Both the position numbers and the translations under genes were made by a program. Shown in pieces: positions 63,059-64,000 of a stretch of DNA of 64,000 bases. Source of the stretch: Sphingomonas sp. Leaf22 (lineage in GTDB: Bacteria; Pseudomonadota; Alphaproteobacteria; Sphingomonadales; Sphingomonadaceae); the NCBI RefSeq assembly GCF_001421715.1, contig NZ_LMKP01000012.1:228501-292500 (forward strand). Direction: 5' to 3'. Below the pieces are notes generated by a model. It searched no databases. It was given only the letters and a program-made list of their open reading frames with translations, and had not been told where the DNA came from. Position 1 is the first letter of the stretch; each line of letters opens with the position of its first letter.

Positions 63059-63786
63059 CCGGCGACATCCTCCCAGAACCCGCCCTTGCCACCCGCAATC
63101 GGGTTCAGCGCGGCGACCGCCTCGATCCGCTCGACATATTTGGCGTGTTTATAGCCCAGTTGCCGCTCGACCCGCAGCCGGAGCGGCGCGCCGTTCGGCA
63201 CCCCCAGCAGCCGGTCGTTGAGCGCCCAAGCCAGGATCGTCTGTGGGTGAAACGCGTCGATCAGGTCGATCGATTCGTAATAGCGTCGCCCGCCGATCGC
63301 ATCGGCGCAGTGAAACACCAGATAGCGGGCATCGGGCCGCAGCCCCGCGAGGTCGAGAATGCGCGACAGCCGCGGCCCGGTCCATTTGCCGATCGCGCTC
63401 CACCCCTCGACACAATCATGGCGCGTGATCTGCTGGCGCGACGGCATCGACCGGATCTGGTCGAGGCGGAGCGACAGCGGCCGCGCGACCAGCCCGTCGA
63501 CCGTCACCCGCCAATCGGCGAAGCGGTTCGCGGCATGGGCGTTATAGTCGGGCGTGTTGGGATTGTTGGTGCCATTGGCGCGAAACACCGGCGACCGCTG
63601 ATCCGGCCGATATTCGACCGCCAGCGCGTCACGCGCGGTGATCGCGCGTTGCAGCCCGCGATGCGCGACCTCCGCTCCGCCGAGCAGTGTCTGGGCGGCG
63701 GGTAGCTGCGCCACCCGGTCGCACGCCGCCACCAGCCCGCCGGCACCGACCACCAGCGCGGATCGCCGCGACAAGATCCGGCTCAT
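63034..63786 (-). CDS. molybdopterin-dependent oxidoreductase (MsrP/sulfite oxidase fold)
   Basis: The 250-residue protein has the molybdenum-ligand C125 in RHDCVEGWSAIGKW and the family stretch YESIDLIDAFHPQTILAWAL. The N terminus has a twin-arginine-like SRRSALVVGAGGLVAAC, so it is exported, perhaps as a lipoprotein. It should reduce or oxidise a sulfoxide, sulfite or similar compound in the periplasm. The start overlaps the end of the cytochrome-type gene (ATGA), suggesting an enzyme-electron donor pair. Confidence 0.88.
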   Translation of the reverse strand: MSRILSRRSALVVGAGGLVAACDRVAQLPAAQTLLGGAEVAHRGLQRAITARDALAVEYRPDQRSPVFRANGTNNPNTPDYNAHAANRFADWRVTVDGLVARPLSLRLDQIRSMPSRQQITRHDCVEGWSAIGKWTGPRLSRILDLAGLRPDARYLVFHCADAIGGRRYYESIDLIDAFHPQTILAWALNDRLLGVPNGAPLRLRVERQLGYKHAKYVERIEAVAALNPIAGGKGGFWEDVAGYDWYAGI

Positions 63787-64000
63787 TCGGGCACCCGCCA
63801 GCGACCGGTGACCATCGACCGCACCTCGTTCACCGCTCCGGCCAGGATCACCAGCACCAGATGGACGATGACGAACAGGGTGATGCCGCTGGCCGCAAGG
63901 AAATGGACCGACCGCGCCGACTGTCGCCCGCCGAGCAGGTCCAACACCCACGGAAACGCCGCGTTCAGCCCCGGCGACATCGCGATCCCGGTCAGGATCG
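63783..64000 (-). CDS. cytochrome b561-type membrane partner (partial)
   Basis: Only the C-terminal 72 residues are present; the gene runs past the window edge. The segment RSVHFLAASGITLFVIVHLVLVIL holds two histidines suited to haem binding in a membrane helix, as in cytochrome b561 subunits of molybdenum oxidoreductases. It overlaps the downstream molybdopterin gene by four bases. Confidence 0.7.
   Translation of the reverse strand, partial: ILTGIAMSPGLNAAFPWVLDLLGGRQSARSVHFLAASGITLFVIVHLVLVILAGAVNEVRSMVTGRWRVPE

Noticed and set aside
1..64000. tRNA and rRNA genes
   Set aside because: No cloverleaf with a GGTTCGAATCC-type T arm or rRNA motif was seen on either strand apart from the tmRNA acceptor.

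Overview
The window is GC-rich, gene-dense chromosomal DNA from an alphaproteobacterium, most likely a sphingomonad (Sphingomonas or a close relative). This rests on a circularly permuted two-piece tmRNA with the tag ANDNEALAIAA, the rpmF-plsX-fabH-ihfA-merR order, the rimP-nusA-ylxR-infB-rbfA-truB-rpsO-pnp cluster, an RF2 with an SPY motif and no frameshift site, and many structured intergenic repeats. No rRNA, tRNA, CRISPR, transposase or integrase was found. The replicon looks like core chromosome with accessory patches.

Layout. 0-2.2 kb: the tail of an unidentified gene, a zinc alcohol dehydrogenase and a beta-lactamase-fold lipoprotein. 2.2-9.5 kb: an organic-acid uptake locus, with an MHS-type MFS symporter divergent from a DctB-like kinase, a DctD-like regulator lacking GAFTGA, an FAD/NAD(P)-binding protein and a DctA-like symporter. 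9.5-14.1 kb: ankyrin protein, SCO protein, YcgN-like protein, a YgjP-like metallopeptidase and a class A PBP. 14.2-25.5 kb (minus): the translation and RNA-decay operon, with thymidine kinase and an unknown membrane protein inserted. 25.7-34.2 kb: PQQ sugar dehydrogenase, DUF1810, UbiG, LysC, YjbQ, a nitronate monooxygenase-like protein and polyprenyl synthase. 34.2-39.9 kb: chorismate mutase, a GH130-like protein, a TauE/SafE permease, ssrA, an Rrf2 regulator, MscL, a Nudix hydrolase and a lipoprotein methyltransferase. 39.9-46.8 kb (minus): prfB, PBP1A, then merR, ihfA, fabH, plsX and rpmF. 47-55.5 kb: an MBL hydrolase, a PabB-PabC fusion, an aminotransferase, a diguanylate cyclase, exported MsrA, DUF1489, MgtE and cyclophilin. 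55.9-64 kb: a LysR regulator, a candidate sRNA or leader terminator, a two-domain CDC48-type ATPase, a PmtA-like methyltransferase, a type III PKS-methyltransferase-flavoprotein operon, and a molybdopterin oxidoreductase with the start of a cytochrome b-type partner.

Most notable. (1) Long palindromic elements of the intergenic kind lie in frame inside two essential-looking or conserved genes, truB and the YgjP-like peptidase, and add about 45 and 28 residues. Sister copies sit in nearby intergenic DNA. (2) About a dozen more structured repeats in at least eight families gather at 30.3-39.1 kb and 55.6-55.9 kb. (3) The type III PKS operon has the PKS, methyltransferase and flavoprotein content of phenolic-lipid operons. 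(4) The DctD homologue lacks the sigma-54 contact loop. (5) An orphan terminator upstream of the CDC48 gene suggests a small RNA or attenuator.
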